From the NCBI RefSeq assembly GCF_965216415.1, contig NZ_CBDCFU010000002.1: a stretch of DNA of 64,000 nucleotides. One strand, given 5' to 3'. Below are positions 61,592 through 64,000 of the stretch, in pieces. Below the pieces are notes generated by a model, which searched no databases, was not told where the DNA came from, and saw nothing but the letters and a program-made list of their open reading frames with translations. The stretch is from Marivita sp003149565 (lineage in GTDB: Bacteria > Pseudomonadota > Alphaproteobacteria > Rhodobacterales > Rhodobacteraceae). The translations under genes were made by a program, and so were the position numbers. The first letter of the stretch is position 1. Every line of letters starts with the position of its first letter.

Positions 61592-61674
61592 GGCGCGAAA
61601 AATTGTGCGAAAAGACTTGAAAACGGTGCGGCGCACTCCCATTTTTGGTATCTTATTTGGACCATCGCACAAAA
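61592..61674. promoter_or_regulatory. Cluster of GTGCGA half-sites upstream of the 61.7-kb gene
   Basis: GGCGCGAAAA (61,592), TTGTGCGAAAA (61,603), GTGCG-G-CGCAC (61,626-61,636, palindrome) and TCGCACAAAA (61,665). TTGTGCGA and TCGCACAA are exact inverted copies framing the promoter region; the last half-site ends next to the AGGGAG ribosome site. Pattern of an autoregulated gene. The gap 61,332-61,685 contains no gene that I support. Confidence 0.5.
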
Positions 61675-61685
61675 TAGGGAGATAT

Positions 61686-62633
61686 ATGGAAGACCACCAA
61701 GTCGAAATCGCTGAGCGCGAAAGCGAATTCCGCGAACTCTTCGGAGGACAAGAGTTCCTCGAAGACAGCATCATCGAAGCAACAGAACAGATCGGACGGA
61801 TAGCCGCCCTCATCTACGGTGAGGCTGCAACAGACGCCGCATTCGATCGTCTCGTAGGCGCATGTTTAAGCATGACAAAGAAAGGCGGTTGGCGAGACGC
61901 CCTTCAGGAAGAAGCCAATGGCATCTATTCAGAAACCCCGGCAGGCGGCTTGCTTCATGATCTAACCGCATATGCGGATTACGGCATCGTGCTCGACCTG
62001 TGTCGAACAGTTGCTCAACGCGAACAGGTCCTTCGCGAACAAGTCAGGCAAGGCCGAGAGCTGTTAGACTTGGCCGGGCCACTGCTGCAGGACGAAGAGA
62101 AATCCCCACTTTGGCGCATTGTGAGCAAAGCTCATGCCCGCTGGAAGCTCGATCAGGGCGAGCCTTTGACACGGGCCGACCTTGTTCTGCTGTCTGGCTT
62201 GGCCGAGCAAAGCGTGCGCAACAGACTGGCCGAGAAGAATAGCGGCATAGAGGGCACCAGCGACCACGTAGAAGCCGCAGCAGCCCTTCCGTGGCTCAGC
62301 CGACAGAAGAAGTTTCTCAACTCTCTGTGGCGCTACCAGGACGACACAGATGTGATTGCCGAAATGGAGACCTATGTCGCCGAGCCTCTCTTTGTCCCCG
62401 TGGCCCCCGACAAGTCCGTCTTCCACCCCGGGCTCAAGAAAGACGGCGCCTATGTCGTTGGCGAGACTGGGTCGGAGCGGGAGTTTACCGACTTCGATGA
62501 GGCCCTTCGAGCCTTGCAAGCGATGCTTGTCCCAACCTGGCGGCGCCCAACCGAGAAAGGCCGATGGACGCAGGTCCGGGGCATCGATTGGCGGCGGATG
62601 GATAGGAAAGAGCTTCCGACGCACAGTGCATAA
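61686..62633 (+). CDS. Hypothetical protein, possible HTH in centre
   Basis: 315 aa; ATG at 61,686 with AGGGAG five bases upstream (a GTG at 61,605 lies in the operator region and is rejected). Acidic, soluble, helical: MEDHQVEIAERESEFRELFG at the start, a helix-turn-helix-like stretch GEPLTRADLVLLSGLAEQSVRNRLAE near residue 160-185, and C-terminal FDEALRALQAMLVP with a tryptophan-rich end. No known family recognised. Could be a regulator given the upstream half-sites. Confidence 0.65.
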   Translation: MEDHQVEIAERESEFRELFGGQEFLEDSIIEATEQIGRIAALIYGEAATDAAFDRLVGACLSMTKKGGWRDALQEEANGIYSETPAGGLLHDLTAYADYGIVLDLCRTVAQREQVLREQVRQGRELLDLAGPLLQDEEKSPLWRIVSKAHARWKLDQGEPLTRADLVLLSGLAEQSVRNRLAEKNSGIEGTSDHVEAAAALPWLSRQKKFLNSLWRYQDDTDVIAEMETYVAEPLFVPVAPDKSVFHPGLKKDGAYVVGETGSEREFTDFDEALRALQAMLVPTWRRPTEKGRWTQVRGIDWRRMDRKELPTHSA

Positions 62634-62701
62634 GTTGCATGCAAATCTGCAACTGCCAGCCTCTCATAAAGACAAACTTAGATTTTCAAGTGTTAAACAT
62701 C

Positions 62702-63466
62702 ATGCCCACAGCTACCGGAAGAAAAACCACCCGCGGCCGCCCTCCAATAAACATCTTCAACACGCGCAAACCCACTCTAAGCAAATCAAAGTCTTTTAAC
62801 GAATCGTTGCCATTGCAGGACATGATCATTGGCTTTCGCCATAGATTATGGCGACGGAGGTATCCATATCCACATGGCCGTATGATAACCGACCCGTCAG
62901 TAAAGCATGTTGCTTGGTCGACTAGATTTCCATCAGACGAAAATAATCGGCCTTACTACCATGCCGAAAGGGCTATGCTTCTGTGTGGTCGCAGATATCC
63001 TGAGAAACGGTACGACAAAAAAGGACGGCCGGTCGCGCAGCCAACACTTTACGAAACCTTCTTTTGGTTTCACGCATTCTGCTGTGATATGATGAGCGAA
63101 AGCCCGAGATATGCTGTATCTTGGACCCGTCGAGGCCAAAAACCGGATCCTGAAAAGATATACAGAACCGGTGTATCAACATTGATCGCACGACGTATCT
63201 TGATGCCTTGTGGAGGAAACCCATGGTTTATCCCCTCGCCAGTCGAAATATCGCAAGTATGGAAAGTTATCTTCGAAGAAGATGAAGACGCCGAAAGCAT
63301 TAGAAAACGGCTGCCAAGCGTTGCTTGGTTTTGCGCTAATTTCAAAGAAGAGTTCAGATTCAAATTCACCCGAGAACGAAATAGTATCTACAAATTGGCG
63401 ACCCCGCTGGAGCGAAAATATCCAGGCATTGCCCCTAAAAAGGTAAACCGCAGAAAGAAGAAATGA
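62702..63466 (+). CDS. Hypothetical basic protein
   Basis: About 254 aa if started at 62,702 (MPTATGRKTTRGRPPINIF); an upstream start at 62,639 is possible and no clear ribosome-binding site is seen. Basic ends (RGRPPINIF at the N terminus, PKKVNRRKKK at the C terminus), aromatic-rich middle (YETFFWFHAFCCDMM, WFIPSPVEISQVWKVIFEED). AT content is higher than the core genome, a sign of recent transfer. The RGRP element resembles an AT-hook. No family recognised. Confidence 0.6.
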   Translation: MPTATGRKTTRGRPPINIFNTRKPTLSKSKSFNESLPLQDMIIGFRHRLWRRRYPYPHGRMITDPSVKHVAWSTRFPSDENNRPYYHAERAMLLCGRRYPEKRYDKKGRPVAQPTLYETFFWFHAFCCDMMSESPRYAVSWTRRGQKPDPEKIYRTGVSTLIARRILMPCGGNPWFIPSPVEISQVWKVIFEEDEDAESIRKRLPSVAWFCANFKEEFRFKFTRERNSIYKLATPLERKYPGIAPKKVNRRKKK

Positions 63467-63666
63467 CTTGAAGATGCATCTGGAGAGGACTTTTATGATT
63501 TCGCGAGCTTGATCACAAGACACGGATTGTAAATGTCTAAGTGAATGTGTTTGACACGCTGTTGATTGAGAGCCGTAACCCGTGGTAGGTAGAATTTGCC
63601 GGCTATTGCACTAGCGACCCACGCACTCCAGAGCACCAAAATCCTGTCGCACTGGCTGATCAAAGA

Positions 63667-63999
63667 TTATCGCGCCTGAGCAGGATGAAGCATTCTCAGC
63701 AAGACTACGAACAAGTTTCCCCTGTAGGTTGCTAACGCGCTGCGCAGACGGCCGTCACAATTAGGAGGTAGCGCCGATAGCGCCAACAGACGGTTGTAGC
63801 GGTCCAGTCGAATATCCGCCGCACACCGCAAAACCTGAACGTCCGGGTTAGCGTTTTTACTCATCTCGCCTTCTTCATCAACGCCTACGCCGGCAGGATC
63901 GTCAGCCAGCGAGCGATCCAAACGGCGTATGAAGGCTTCGTGCTCGACACTCCCGAACAGGCCGCTCACGATCGCCGGGTAATCACGGGTCGAAGCTCC
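63667..63999 (-). CDS. Partial hypothetical protein running off the right edge
   Basis: The frame ends in TAA at 63,667-63,669 and stays open to the window edge, so the N terminus is missing. The visible end includes SVEHEAFIRRLDRSLADDP and YRGNLFVVLLRMLHPAQAR. No domain recognised. A GTG at 63,969 could be a start, in which case the protein would be 100 aa. The gap 63,467-63,666 holds nothing I can identify. Confidence 0.4.
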   Translation of the reverse strand, partial: GASTRDYPAIVSGLFGSVEHEAFIRRLDRSLADDPAGVGVDEEGEMSKNANPDVQVLRCAADIRLDRYNRLLALSALPPNCDGRLRSALATYRGNLFVVLLRMLHPAQAR

Positions 64000-64000
64000 T

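Noticed and set aside
61328..61813. A 161-codon minus-strand frame across the intergenic region after the HTH gene
   Set aside because: It covers the terminator hairpin, the half-site cluster and the start of the 61.7-kb gene, with no domain or ribosome site.

Overview
The window is chromosomal DNA of an alphaproteobacterium, almost certainly a member of the Rhodobacteraceae (Roseobacter group). Support comes from a petABC operon with a separate cytochrome c1, a CcrM GANTC methyltransferase, the priA / transaldolase / DUF484-xerC order, a psd-pssA pair, high GC, and intergenic elements of the type TTTCAAAAATACCTCCGCC. No database search was run; family calls rest on motifs read in the translated sequence.

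Positions 1-35,950 look like core genome. 1-4.3 kb holds a BMP-type (nucleoside-like) ABC importer. 4.5-7.6 kb holds two tandem TauE/SafE permeases, a TIGR02186-like membrane protein and a thioesterase. 7.7-15.1 kb is a minus-strand block: uvrC, a short-chain reductase, a Ca/Na-type antiporter, a small zinc-ribbon membrane protein, an S49 peptidase and priA. 15.2-20.6 kb (plus) holds a transaldolase-like aldolase, DUF484-xerC, an FMN-binding protein, a GST, and psd-pssA for phosphatidylethanolamine synthesis. Next come an outer-membrane protein, petABC (cytochrome bc1), a MscS channel, thiBPQ behind a TPP riboswitch, aroC, an EamA exporter, a lipoprotein, an L,D-transpeptidase, a fumarylacetoacetate hydrolase-family protein, ccrM with a cluster of its own GANTC sites upstream, rnhB and tRNA-Phe(GAA).

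From 35,950 to the right edge the DNA is accessory and looks like a defence island at tRNA-Phe. It starts with a 27-bp-period repeat array and a DUF6880 gene. A cysteine-rich protein gene follows, broken by an internal TGA, and then a tyrosine integrase gene broken by a TGA and a frameshift. The cargo genes are intact. They are a two-TM/GAF-like protein overlapping a Panacea (SocA-like) antitoxin gene, a type I restriction operon (hsdR-hsdM-GIY-YIG-hsdS), an HExxH protein, and a five-gene operon at 50.2-60.8 kb. A second integrase scrap lies between the restriction operon and the HExxH gene.

The five-gene operon is the best candidate for an undescribed system. In transcription order it encodes an SF1 helicase with a C-terminal Vsr/DUF559-like nuclease, a membrane-anchored coiled-coil protein, a membrane-anchored coiled-coil McrB-like AAA+ ATPase, a DUF2357-like protein, and a divergent Hsp70-like protein. 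It is divergent from an HTH regulator gene, has a GTTTGCAAC/GTTGCAAAC operator-like repeat at its start, and is flanked by an imperfect direct repeat of about 80 bp. That repeat duplicates the leader and first codons of the HTH gene, as expected for a cassette boundary. Two unrecognised genes and a partial gene close the window.
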